Source: Terriglobus sp.
GTDB lineage: Bacteria; Acidobacteriota; Terriglobia; Terriglobales; Acidobacteriaceae
Assembly (NCBI GenBank): GCA_023265355.1
Contig: JAHFTZ010000022.1
Coordinates: forward strand, 1-12,107
DNA: 12,107 nt
Reading direction: 5' to 3'
Position 1 is the stretch's first letter. The number at the start of each line of letters is the position of its first letter. This document shows, piece after piece, positions 5,543 to 12,107 of the stretch. Under the pieces are notes generated by a model. It did no database searches. It was not told the origin of the DNA and saw only the letters and a list, made by a program, of their open reading frames with translations. Position numbers and translations under genes: made by a program.

Positions 5543-6793
5543 TTACCCCTTCGCGGATTTGAGCACCTTGTGCAGCTCGCGGGCTACGATGACTTCCTCG
5601 CCGGGCTGGAGCATCCATGTGCTGACGCCGATCGTGTTGTCACGCCCGCTGGCAAGTTCGATGGAAGGATTGAGGGCGCGCAGCTTCGTGAGAACATCTT
5701 CCGGCTTGATGCCGACGACTGCGGGATCGTACGTCAGCATCAGGATCGGGACGTGGTTCGCAATGGGTTCGGTGAAGAAGGTCGACTGAATCGTTGGGAT
5801 GTCTTTGAGCGCGTGGAGAACGACGTTGGCGCGGCGGAGGTACTCGTGCTCCATGCCCTCGTCCGTCTGTTCGAGAATCCAGTCCACGGCGGCGACCATG
5901 CCGACGATCTGCTCCTTTGCTACCTTCATGCCGCGTCCAACGCTCATGTGCGGATTATTATTTTGCGCTGCGAGATGGATGAGGCTCTTCTTTCCGAGAA
6001 GCAGACCGGCGTTCTGCGGTCCGCGAATCCCTTTGCCACCGGAGAAGGCGACGAGGTCGAAGCCCATGCCCGTGTACTTCCATAGATTTTCAATCGGAGG
6101 CATATCCGCAGCTGCGTCCAGGTGACACGGTACGTTGTGCTGGTGCGCGATCTCCAGCCACTGCGGCTGATCGATCTGCCCGGAGCGCGTGGAGTTGAAG
6201 AAGTTCGTCATCACGGTGTTGGGCGTGAAGGCGCGTTTGTAGTCTTCGAGCGTCGTCACCTCCACGATTTTGATGCCGCAGAGGAGCATGGCGTGGTCGT
6301 ACTCGTAGCGGTGCGACTTCTGCACGATCACTTCGTTCTTTGGAAATTTGGCCGTGCCGATCTCCTGCGGAATGTTCATGGGCAGGCAGTTATTTGCAGA
6401 CTGAATACACGCCGCTGTGGCGAGCGAGAGCGCGGCGGACGCGCCGCACGTCACCATGGCACCTTCGCAGCGCAGCTTCTTCGCGATGTAAGCTCCGGCG
6501 TTGGTCTGGAGCTCTTCCAGATGGACGGGATGCAGCGCGGCCTCCGCAACGGCGCGCTGCACCTGCGGCGGCATCACGGCTGCGGTGAGGCCGGTAAAGG
6601 TGCCGCGCGCGTTGATGAGTTTCCGCACGTTAAGTTTTTCGTAGTAATCGACGGACGGAGCGGCGCTTGCGGGAGTCGCCGCTTCTGCGGAACGGTCGAA
6701 GAGAGGTGCTGCGCCCACTGCGGCCATCGCAGCCTGGGACCAGCGGAGAAAACGTCTTCTGCTTACAGAACTGGCGAGGGAGGAGCTGAGCAT
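5543..6793 (-). CDS. Tat-signal SelA-like PLP-dependent enzyme (aminotransferase class V fold)
   Basis: A 416-residue PLP enzyme of the fold-type I group close to SelA (L-seryl-tRNA(Sec) selenium transferase) and DgaE-like ammonia-lyases; the reaction is not known. The N-terminus carries a twin-arginine signal: SRRRFLRW (11-18), hydrophobic stretch about 19-31 and a likely cut near AEA (36-38), so the folded, cofactor-loaded protein is predicted to be exported. The catalytic part begins with YEKLNVRKLINARGTFT (51-67), has CGASAALSLATAAC (116-129), the PLP-nitrogen Asp in HLDAAAD (D226) and the Schiff-base Lys in AFSGGKGIRGPQNAG (K254). The start at 6793 is set by AAAGGG about 5 bases upstream and by the signal peptide; longer readings run into ftsY. 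True SelA is cytoplasmic, so selenocysteine synthesis is unlikely. It lies 74 bases after ftsY, with a hairpin between, and 35 before the DUF3738 gene. Confidence 0.88.
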   Translation of the reverse strand: MLSSSLASSVSRRRFLRWSQAAMAAVGAAPLFDRSAEAATPASAAPSVDYYEKLNVRKLINARGTFTGLTAAVMPPQVQRAVAEAALHPVHLEELQTNAGAYIAKKLRCEGAMVTCGASAALSLATAACIQSANNCLPMNIPQEIGTAKFPKNEVIVQKSHRYEYDHAMLLCGIKIVEVTTLEDYKRAFTPNTVMTNFFNSTRSGQIDQPQWLEIAHQHNVPCHLDAAADMPPIENLWKYTGMGFDLVAFSGGKGIRGPQNAGLLLGKKSLIHLAAQNNNPHMSVGRGMKVAKEQIVGMVAAVDWILEQTDEGMEHEYLRRANVVLHALKDIPTIQSTFFTEPIANHVPILMLTYDPAVVGIKPEDVLTKLRALNPSIELASGRDNTIGVSTWMLQPGEEVIVARELHKVLKSAKG

Positions 6794-6808
6794 GGCAACC
6801 CTTTCGAG

Positions 6809-6830
6809 ATCGTGGAATTGCTTCCACGAT
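6809..6830 (-). promoter_or_regulatory. Perfect 9-bp inverted repeat before the SelA-like gene
   Basis: ATCGTGGAA (6809-6817) and TTCCACGAT (6822-6830) pair without mismatch around a 4-base loop. The repeat is 15 bases upstream of the SelA-like start, so the minus-strand hairpin abuts the AAAGGG ribosome-binding region. It may be an RNA hairpin affecting translation or ftsY readthrough, or a DNA operator. No T run follows, which argues against an intrinsic terminator. Confidence 0.5.
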
Positions 6831-6867
6831 ACGCAATGAGGGTGCTTCCATCTATCGGACGGTTGTC

Positions 6868-7995
6868 TTAGTCGCCGAGAAGGGAATCCACGAAGGCGTC
6901 GGCGTCGAATGCGATAAGGTCCTCCATCTTTTCGCCGATGCCGCAGTAGACGACCGGCAGACCCAGTTCGCGCGCAATGGCGATCACGATACCGCCCTTC
7001 GCCGTGCCGTCCAGCTTGGTCAGAACGATGCCGGTGACCTGCGCGGCTTCCGTGAAGAGCCGCGCCTGCTGCATGCCGTTCTGGCCAGTCGTCGCGTCCA
7101 TCACGAGGAAGGTCTGGTGCGGAGCGTCCGGGATGACCTTGGCGGCGGTGCGGCGCATCTTGTCCAGCTCGGTCATCAGGCCCGATTTCGTGTGAAGGCG
7201 TCCAGCGGTGTCGATGATGACGACATCTACCTTGCGCGCCTTGCCTGCGTTCAGCGCGTCGTAGAGCGCGGCAGAGGGGTCGCCCCCCTGCTTCGTCTTG
7301 ACGATGTCGACGCCGGAGCGCTGCGCCCATACTTCGAGCTGTTCGATGGCCGCGGCGCGGAAGGTATCAGCCGCGCAGAGCAGGGCCGTGCGATGCTGCG
7401 CGCGGAAGTGCGCTGCAAGCTTGCCGGAGGTGGTGGTCTTGCCCGTACCGTTCACGCCCACCATCATGATGACTTCGGGAGGAGTTGCCGCGCGTGCTGT
7501 TGGTGATTGCACCGAGTTCAGAATCTTGAGGAGTTCAAGCTTCAGAAGACGCTTGAGCTCAGGGCCACCGTCGATGCCTTCGCGCAGCGCACGCTGGCGT
7601 AGGGTGGCAATGATCTCCTGCGATGTGTCGACGCCGATATCCGAGGTGATGAGGACGGCCTCAAGCTCGTCGAGGGTTGCGGCGTCTACTTCGCGCGTCA
7701 GGGCAAGGACGGAGTCGATGCCGCTGTTGAGCGTCTCGCGCGTGCGAGTGACCGCCTGCCGCATGCGCGAGAAGAAACCGCTTGAGCTCTCTTCCTCATC
7801 CTGCTCATAAGTGTGCTCTGGCGGAGCTTCCGGTGGCAGCTCTGCTTCCCGCTGCAGTTCTTCCTCGCGCTCGACTTCCTGCGTGAGCGAGAGATCCGGT
7901 GCGACCGCGTCGCGCATGCGTTCGAAGAAGCTGCGCTTCGGCTGTTCGTCTTCGGATGTGGGCTTGGGTTTTTTGCCGAAGAGGGAGAAGGCCAT
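6868..7995 (-). CDS. ftsY: Signal recognition particle receptor FtsY
   Basis: GTPase that docks SRP-bound ribosomes at the inner membrane for co-translational insertion. It has 375 residues: an acidic, Glu-rich A region (about 34-70), a four-helix N domain (about 75-165) and a GTPase G domain. G motifs are [10 protein letters not shown] (180-189), DTFRAAA (210-216), DTAGR (262-266), TKLDG (326-330) and GIGE (352-355). Oddity: the membrane-binding amphipathic segment is present twice, [10 protein letters not shown] (22-31) and [10 protein letters not shown] (73-82), 8 of 10 residues identical and separated by the acidic region. No Shine-Dalgarno precedes ATG 7995, but a -10-like TACACT sits 7 bases upstream. 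It follows gpsA by 32 bases. Confidence 0.97.
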   Translation of the reverse strand: MAFSLFGKKPKPTSEDEQPKRSFFERMRDAVAPDLSLTQEVEREEELQREAELPPEAPPEHTYEQDEEESSSGFFSRMRQAVTRTRETLNSGIDSVLALTREVDAATLDELEAVLITSDIGVDTSQEIIATLRQRALREGIDGGPELKRLLKLELLKILNSVQSPTARAATPPEVIMMVGVNGTGKTTTSGKLAAHFRAQHRTALLCAADTFRAAAIEQLEVWAQRSGVDIVKTKQGGDPSAALYDALNAGKARKVDVVIIDTAGRLHTKSGLMTELDKMRRTAAKVIPDAPHQTFLVMDATTGQNGMQQARLFTEAAQVTGIVLTKLDGTAKGGIVIAIARELGLPVVYCGIGEKMEDLIAFDADAFVDSLLGD

Positions 7996-8008
7996 AGAGA
8001 TCAGTGTA
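7996..8008 (-). promoter_or_regulatory. Possible -10 element for a leaderless ftsY mRNA
   Basis: On the minus strand TACACT (8008-8003) is followed by seven bases and then the ftsY ATG, and no ribosome-binding site is present. Transcription start would fall at or next to the A of ATG. The -35 position (GTAGTT) is poor, so this is only a suggestion. Confidence 0.2.
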
Positions 8009-8027
8009 ATCGTTCGCGGGGCAGGAA

Positions 8028-9020
8028 CTACTCGCCCTTGCCAGGACGGGTCATCAGGGCGCGAATCGCGTCCAGGGGAGCCTGGTTATGGTGGAGGACC
8101 TGGTTCATCTGCTCGGTGATCGGCATTTCTACGCCATGGATAGAAGCGAGCCCCAGCGCGGCGGAGGTGCAGCGAACGCCCTCGGCGACCTTTCCCTTCA
8201 GGCTTTCGATAATCTCGGGAAGCTTCCTGCCTTTACCCAGCTCTACGCCAACGGTGCGGTTGCGCGAGAGTGTTCCTGTGCAAGTGAGGACGAGGTCGCC
8301 CATCCCCGCGAGACCGGCAAGCGTCTTCTGCTCCGCTCCGCAGGCGATGGCAAGGCGCGTGATCTCCGCCATGCCCCGTGTCATCAGGGCAGCGGCGGTG
8401 TTGCTGCCCAGGTTGAGGCCGGTGGCCACGCCTGCCGCCAGGGCAATGACATTCTTCAACGCGCCGCCGAGTTCCACGCCGACGAGATCCGAGTTGCTGT
8501 AAAGGCGGAAGGACTCCGAGGAGAACTCCGTCTGCAGACGCTGCGCCAGGGCGAGGTCTGCGGAGGCGATGACGGCCGCAGTCGGCATCCCTGCGGCAAC
8601 TTCACGCGCGAAGGAAGGTCCGCCGAGTGTCGCCACAGGATTGCCGGTGATGGACTGCATCACCTGCGACATGCGCAGGTGGCTGTCGTCTTCAATGCCC
8701 TTGCTTGCGGAGACGAGCACCTGGTGCGGCTGCAGGATCGGCGCGATCTCGGTAATGGTGGTGCGGAGGTGCTGCGACGGCGTGACCGAGACGATAATGT
8801 CTGCGCCAGTGACGGCCTCTTCGAGCGAAAGCGGAAGCGTCAGCGAAGGCTCCAGAACGAAGCCCGCGAGGTAGCGCATGTTGTCGCGGGTGACGCGCAT
8901 CTCATCCGCGTGTGCGGGAGAGTGCGCCCAGAGTGTGACGTCGTGACCGCCGCGGCGAACGAGAGAGATAGCGATTGCGGTGCCCCACGCACCGGCACCG
9001 AGAACTGCGATTTTGCTCAT
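8028..9020 (-). CDS. gpsA: Glycerol-3-phosphate dehydrogenase [NAD(P)+]
   Basis: Reduces dihydroxyacetone phosphate to sn-glycerol 3-phosphate, the backbone for phospholipids; soluble cytoplasmic enzyme. The 330 residues show the Rossmann dinucleotide motif GAGAWGTA (8-15), SVTPSQ (78-83), SASKGIE (104-110, K107), GGPSFAREVAAG (133-144), the catalytic GGALKNVIALAAG (185-197, K189), GSNTAAALMTRGMAE (205-219) and GMGDLVLTCTGTLSRNRTVG (239-258). Length and motifs are typical. Its ATG overlaps the plsY stop as ATGA, pointing to translational coupling; GGAAG lies 6 bases upstream within plsY. Its product is the acyl acceptor for PlsY, so the two genes form a functional pair. Confidence 0.97.
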   Translation of the reverse strand: MSKIAVLGAGAWGTAIAISLVRRGGHDVTLWAHSPAHADEMRVTRDNMRYLAGFVLEPSLTLPLSLEEAVTGADIIVSVTPSQHLRTTITEIAPILQPHQVLVSASKGIEDDSHLRMSQVMQSITGNPVATLGGPSFAREVAAGMPTAAVIASADLALAQRLQTEFSSESFRLYSNSDLVGVELGGALKNVIALAAGVATGLNLGSNTAAALMTRGMAEITRLAIACGAEQKTLAGLAGMGDLVLTCTGTLSRNRTVGVELGKGRKLPEIIESLKGKVAEGVRCTSAALGLASIHGVEMPITEQMNQVLHHNQAPLDAIRALMTRPGKGE

Positions 9021-9634
9021 GCTTTGCTTCCGAACCGATTTTCTGTGCCAGCCATAAGGCGGCGAATGTTGCCATGATGTTTAAGGGTGACGAGGACGGG
9101 TATAGCGACGTAACAGAGGGCGACGAAGAGCAGGTGTTTGGTATCGGTGGCGATCGCGACAATCACAAAGACGTATCCGGCAATCAGGGAGGCGACGGAG
9201 ACATACTTCGTCAGAAAGACGACGGCCAGGAAGACCGCGATGGCGACGACCGCGCTGAGCGGAGCCCATGCGAGGAAGACGCCTAACGCTGCGGCAACGC
9301 CTTTACCGCCACGGAATCCGAGCCATACGGGAAAGATATGCCCGATCACGACGACGAGGCCTGCCAGGGCGGCGAGCTTGTAGTCCTGCGGTGAGGTGAT
9401 CTGTTGAGCGAGATGCCGTGCGATCGCGACGGCCAGGAAACCCTTCAGGGCATCGAGAAACAGCGTGAGCGCACCGAGACCCTTCGCTCCGGACCTCGCT
9501 ACGTTAGTCGCTCCGATGTTGCCGGAACCGGTGGTCCGAATATCTTCCTTGCGAAAGATCAGAACAAGCAGGTATCCGAAGGGGATGGAACCGAGCAGGT
9601 AAGCGACGACGAGAGCAGTGATCCAGATGTGCAT
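9017..9634 (-). CDS. plsY: Glycerol-3-phosphate acyltransferase PlsY
   Basis: Integral inner-membrane enzyme that moves an acyl group from acyl-phosphate to the sn-1 position of glycerol 3-phosphate, giving lysophosphatidic acid. The 205 residues are mostly hydrophobic, with several membrane helices, and include the three family motifs: GSIPFG (15-20), GSGNIGATNVAR (36-47) and GHIFPVWLGFRGGKGVAA (98-115). Length is normal. An AGGGA precedes the ATG by about 4-5 bases. It lies 26 bases behind cinA and overlaps gpsA by 4 bases (ATGA). The phosphate-acyltransferase partner PlsX is not in the window. Confidence 0.97.
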   Translation of the reverse strand: MHIWITALVVAYLLGSIPFGYLLVLIFRKEDIRTTGSGNIGATNVARSGAKGLGALTLFLDALKGFLAVAIARHLAQQITSPQDYKLAALAGLVVVIGHIFPVWLGFRGGKGVAAALGVFLAWAPLSAVVAIAVFLAVVFLTKYVSVASLIAGYVFVIVAIATDTKHLLFVALCYVAIPVLVTLKHHGNIRRLMAGTENRFGSKA

Positions 9635-9660
9635 GATTTCCCTTGCGACCGAGGGTGAGT

Positions 9661-10923
9661 TTACATCAGCTTGTGACGCAACATATCCAGAGCGTGTTGT
9701 GCGGCAAACCAGCGTACACGTTCGCGGTCTCCGGTGAGATCGAGTTGTTTGACCTCGACGGAGACTCCGTCGGCGAGACCGACGTACACGCGGCCTACGG
9801 GCTTGTTCAGAGTGGCTCCGCCCGGCCCTGCAATGCCGGTGATGCCAATGCCGAGATCCGCTCCGGTACGGCGGCGGATGCCCTCCGCGAGCGCGCGTGC
9901 GACCTCTTCACTCACCGCACCGTGCTCGCGGATCAGCTCCGGGGGGACATCGGCGAACTTGGTCTTCATCTCATCGGCATAGACAACCGCGCCTCCAAGA
10001 AAGGTACGCGAGGAACCCGGTACGCGGGTAAGGCGTTCGGCTACAAGTCCGCCGGTGCAACTTTCGGCAGTAGCGAGGGTGAGATGGCGCATGCCCAGCA
10101 GAAGCAGGACGACGGCTTCAAGCGACTCTCCCGTTGCGGAGAAGACGAGGTCGTCGAGTTCGCGCTCACACTTTTCAGTGAGTTCATCCACGCGCTGCTG
10201 CGCCTCTTCCAACGTCGCTTTGGCGCAGAGGAAGTGAAGCTGAATTTCCCCGAGCGTGAAGAGAATCGTGCTCTCCACATCGGGATAGGTCTTATAGATC
10301 GGAGAGACGCGCGCATCGATCTGCGACTCCGGTGCAAGGGCGATGCGAAGCATTCTCTTTGCGATCGCCCGCTGCGGAAGCAGGAGGCGCAGCCTTGGAA
10401 CGCACTGGTCGCGAAAGATGGGTTGCTGCTCTTTCGGTGGCCCCGGCAGAAGGATGACGATCTTGCGATGCGCCGTTTTTGTGTTGGGTGCGCGGAAGGC
10501 GGTATCCAGCCACTGCGCGGGCGCCGAGCCATTCGCGTTGGGCAGGCTCTCCGCTCCCTCGAGCACGTCGGCCTGGCGAAGATTGTTCGGCGTAATGGGG
10601 ATCTTGCGCTGCGCAAATCGCTTGTGCAGACCCGCGATGATCGCTTCGTTGCGGACAAGTGGTATGCCGAGTGCAGAGGCTGCGGCTTCGCGGGTCAGGT
10701 CATCCTCCGTCGGCCCCAGACCGCCGGAGAAGACGATGATGTCCGCACGCAAGAGCGCGATCTTCGCAACGTCGGTGAGGTGCTCCAGCGAATCGCCGAC
10801 CACGGTCTTGAAGGCCACCTGGACGCCGAGGAGGTTGAGCTCTGCTGTAAGGGTGAGCGAGTTCGTGTCCTGCCGGAAGGGCGTCAGCATCTCGGAGCCG
10901 ACGGCGATGATTTCAGCGATCAT
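9661..10923 (-). CDS. cinA: CinA-family nicotinamide-nucleotide amidohydrolase / ADP-ribose pyrophosphatase
   Basis: Two-domain CinA, linked to pyridine-nucleotide recycling: the C-terminal domain deamidates NMN, the N-terminal COG1058 domain is a molybdopterin-binding-like fold with nucleotide pyrophosphatase activity in studied members. Despite the name, a competence role is not general. The N domain starts with AEIIAVGSEML (3-13) and has FSGGLGPTEDDLTREA (65-80), NNLRQADVLEGAESLPN (113-129) and LLPGPPKE (158-165). The C domain (about 265-420) has TAESCTGGLVAERLTRVPGS (285-304), FLGGAVVYADEMKTKF (308-323), HGAVSEEVARALAEG (334-348) and GITGIAGPGG (360-369). It has 420 residues, a normal full length. 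GGGAGAGG lies 7 bases before ATG 10923. It precedes plsY by 26 bases. Confidence 0.95.
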   Translation of the reverse strand: MIAEIIAVGSEMLTPFRQDTNSLTLTAELNLLGVQVAFKTVVGDSLEHLTDVAKIALLRADIIVFSGGLGPTEDDLTREAAASALGIPLVRNEAIIAGLHKRFAQRKIPITPNNLRQADVLEGAESLPNANGSAPAQWLDTAFRAPNTKTAHRKIVILLPGPPKEQQPIFRDQCVPRLRLLLPQRAIAKRMLRIALAPESQIDARVSPIYKTYPDVESTILFTLGEIQLHFLCAKATLEEAQQRVDELTEKCERELDDLVFSATGESLEAVVLLLLGMRHLTLATAESCTGGLVAERLTRVPGSSRTFLGGAVVYADEMKTKFADVPPELIREHGAVSEEVARALAEGIRRRTGADLGIGITGIAGPGGATLNKPVGRVYVGLADGVSVEVKQLDLTGDRERVRWFAAQHALDMLRHKLM

Positions 10924-10990
10924 GGGCGGGCCTCTCCCATGTCAAAGGGGTGGCCAGGAAGAGATAGCTTGGTCGATGGCATAGCTGAGA

Positions 10991-11779
10991 TCAAAAGAGC
11001 GGCCTTCCCTCGGTCTGTAGGTCGATGTGGAAGAGCGCATCGCGTGCAGCAAGAGCAGCCGTCCCATCTTCCGTAAAGCAAAGACCGATGAGGTTCGGCC
11101 CGGAGACAGCGAGGCTCGCCTGCTTCTGTGGTGTGATGCGGACGATGCCGCGACGGCCTGCAAACGAGGCCGCAATGAAGACGTTTCCCTTCACATCCAC
11201 GGCCATGCCCTGTGGCCGACCCAGGCCACGAAAGTAGACGCTCACCTCTCCATCCGGAGAGACGGCGTGAATCACGTCGTGACTGGCGGTAGTGGGTGCG
11301 GAGACGAGCAGGGTTCCGTCGTCGAGCATGGCGAGGTGATACGCGGCCATCGACGATTCCAGCGTGGCGTGGACGAAGATCTCTCCGCCGGGGGCGATCT
11401 TGAAGATCGAACCGCTGCGGTCGCCGACGAAGAGGTTTCCATATTCATCGAAGGCCAGCCCCGTCGCAATCCCCATGCCCTCGGCATAGGTGGTGACGGC
11501 GCCTGCGGGAGAGATGCGATAGACCGTTCCTTCGGCGCGGGAAGAGCAGTAGAGGTAGCCTTCACGATCAAACGCGAGGCCCGTGGCGTTCAGGATCTCC
11601 CGTGCGAAGGGACGCATCTGGAAGTCGCGGTCGATACGGAAGATGGAGACCGGTGTCTGCTGTCCGCGCGGTCCTGAGAGCGTGCAGTAGAGGTTTCCGT
11701 CGGCGTCCATGGCAGGGTTGCAGAAGGTTGGATCTCGTATGCTGCTTGAGAAGTGCGATGTCTCCGGAGATCGTTCCAT
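10991..11779 (-). CDS. NHL-type beta-propeller protein, C-terminal part of a split gene
   Basis: This frame gives 262 residues of NHL/SMP-30-like beta-propeller. Repeats of about 40 residues recur with the pattern G(L/M)AFD..GNL(F/Y)V..R.G.V.RI.P.G, for instance NATGLAFDREGYLYCSS, IATGLAFDEYGNLFVGD and PQGMAVDVKGNVFIAAS. Such propellers usually bind proteins or small ligands; the role here is unknown and no catalytic motif is evident. The first about 17 residues (MERSPETSHFSSSIRDP) do not look like a propeller start: the preceding IPT/TIG domain is encoded immediately upstream in another frame, so the natural protein is probably about 333 residues with a +1 shift near 11745. No signal peptide is seen. 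The stop is 67 bases before cinA. Confidence 0.75.
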   Translation of the reverse strand: MERSPETSHFSSSIRDPTFCNPAMDADGNLYCTLSGPRGQQTPVSIFRIDRDFQMRPFAREILNATGLAFDREGYLYCSSRAEGTVYRISPAGAVTTYAEGMGIATGLAFDEYGNLFVGDRSGSIFKIAPGGEIFVHATLESSMAAYHLAMLDDGTLLVSAPTTASHDVIHAVSPDGEVSVYFRGLGRPQGMAVDVKGNVFIAASFAGRRGIVRITPQKQASLAVSGPNLIGLCFTEDGTAALAARDALFHIDLQTEGRPLF

Positions 11780-11993
11780 CGTTGACGCGGAGCATCGCGC
11801 GCGAGCTCCCGGTCATGGTGATGCGCGCAGCCACGTCTCCTATGGTGGCCGTTGGCAGTATCCCGTTCTGCGCAGCGAGATTCGTACCCCGGATCTCTAT
11901 CTCGCCGCCGGGCATAGCCGCCGGGGGAATCAGCTGGTCCAGATGGGGCGAGGGAGGATGCGCTGGGTGGAGCAAAGAGCCGAGCAAGGTCAT
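11740..11993 (-). pseudogene. IPT/TIG-domain N-terminal part of the same gene, out of frame
   Basis: From ATG 11993 the frame reads HLDQLIPPAAMPGGEIEIRG, then the strand pattern TNLAAQNGILPTATIGDVAA and RITMTGSSRAMLRVNDGTIS, ending GDIALL. This is one IPT/TIG immunoglobulin-like domain (about residues 17-82). Acidobacterial IPT domains of this type are often joined to NHL propellers, and the propeller follows here in the frame one base later. Beyond about 11745 this frame (open to 11568) becomes arginine-rich nonsense (KPLLHALRTARTAD). Skipping one base around 11745-11750 joins GDIALL to SSIRDPTFCNPAMDADGN and restores one protein. There is no ribosome-binding site before 11993, and TAA lies two codons upstream in frame. 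Confidence 0.6.
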
Positions 11994-12048
11994 AGCTTAA
12001 GGGTATGCCTGGTGGTGTGGCTGCGCAATGGCTTCCGCAGTTGCCTCG

Positions 12049-12107
12049 TCAGTTTGCGACAGCAGCGTTTTCCGGAAAGGTAATGATGAGGGCCTTTGCC
12101 GGGCCTT
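12049..12107 (-). CDS. Possible C-terminal end of a gene cut by the window edge
   Basis: One minus-strand frame is open from the right edge to TGA at 12051-12049 and reads GPAKALIITFPENAAVAN. It would be the tail of a gene lying upstream of the IPT/NHL gene in the same direction, consistent with every other gene in this half of the window. The stretch is too short to name a family. A plus-strand frame from ATG 12005 is also open to the edge but has no ribosome-binding site and would begin 11 bases from the divergent IPT start. Confidence 0.3.
   Translation of the reverse strand, partial: GPAKALIITFPENAAVAN

Noticed and set aside
5508..5618. ATG 5618 as start of the DUF3738 protein
   Set aside because: It overlaps the preceding gene, adds an Arg-rich stretch before the signal peptide and lacks a ribosome-binding site; GTG 5507 has GGAGG at good distance.
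6794..7330. Long upstream extension (to 7330) of the SelA-like frame
   Set aside because: The extra 179 residues overlap ftsY in another frame, are Arg/His-rich nonsense, and would place the Tat signal inside the protein.
9643..11076. 477-codon open frame on the plus strand antisense to cinA
   Set aside because: The minus strand here has unmistakable CinA motifs throughout; the plus reading is rich in Arg/Gly/Asp without domains and is a typical high-GC shadow.
1..12107. CRISPR array, tRNA/rRNA gene, insertion sequence or prophage
   Set aside because: No regularly spaced repeat set, cloverleaf, transposase or integrase motif was seen on either strand.

Overview
The window looks like a chromosomal stretch from an acidobacterium, probably the Terriglobia/Acidobacteriaceae group. 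The main pointers are a DUF3738/TIGR03435 'soil-associated' exported protein, an IPT/TIG plus NHL beta-propeller protein of a kind common in that phylum, and high-GC coding with housekeeping genes of matching composition. This placement is inferred from protein families; no rRNA or other marker gene is present. No CRISPR array, tRNA, transposase, integrase or phage gene was seen.

Layout. Bases 1-2517 carry a plus-strand group: trpD (5' end outside the window and interrupted by an in-frame TGA), a YbjQ-family protein, a small VOC/glyoxalase-fold protein, and thymidine kinase tdk. From 2592 to the right edge every recognisable gene is on the minus strand. In transcription order these are a possible gene tail at the edge, the IPT/NHL protein (apparently frameshifted), cinA, plsY, gpsA, ftsY, a Tat-signal SelA-like PLP enzyme, the DUF3738 protein, ribD and ribE. 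tdk and ribE converge on a 74-base spacer holding a repeated, partly palindromic element. The longest gene-free stretch is 186 bases (4449-4634).

How the genes work together. ribD and ribE, 9 bases apart, give two steps of riboflavin synthesis. plsY and gpsA overlap by 4 bases and supply acyl transfer and glycerol-3-phosphate for phospholipid synthesis; they lead into ftsY, the receptor that brings ribosomes to the membrane, so this block reads as a membrane-biogenesis cluster. cinA (pyridine-nucleotide repair/salvage) lies just upstream of it. The next two genes both encode predicted exported proteins: a Tat-type SelA-like PLP enzyme and a Sec-type DUF3738 protein.

Most notable points. (1) Two genes appear broken by single-base-scale lesions, trpD (TGA where Gly is expected) and the IPT/NHL gene (a +1 shift near 11745); these may be real decay or sequence errors. 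(2) An exported SelA-like PLP enzyme lies directly behind a perfect 9-bp hairpin that abuts its ribosome-binding region. (3) FtsY carries two near-identical copies of an amphipathic FFxRMRxAV motif. (4) A CGCTACGGAATGACAAA repeat occurs twice in one spacer, with degenerate relatives in two others. I did not find a clear new multi-gene defence or mobile system.
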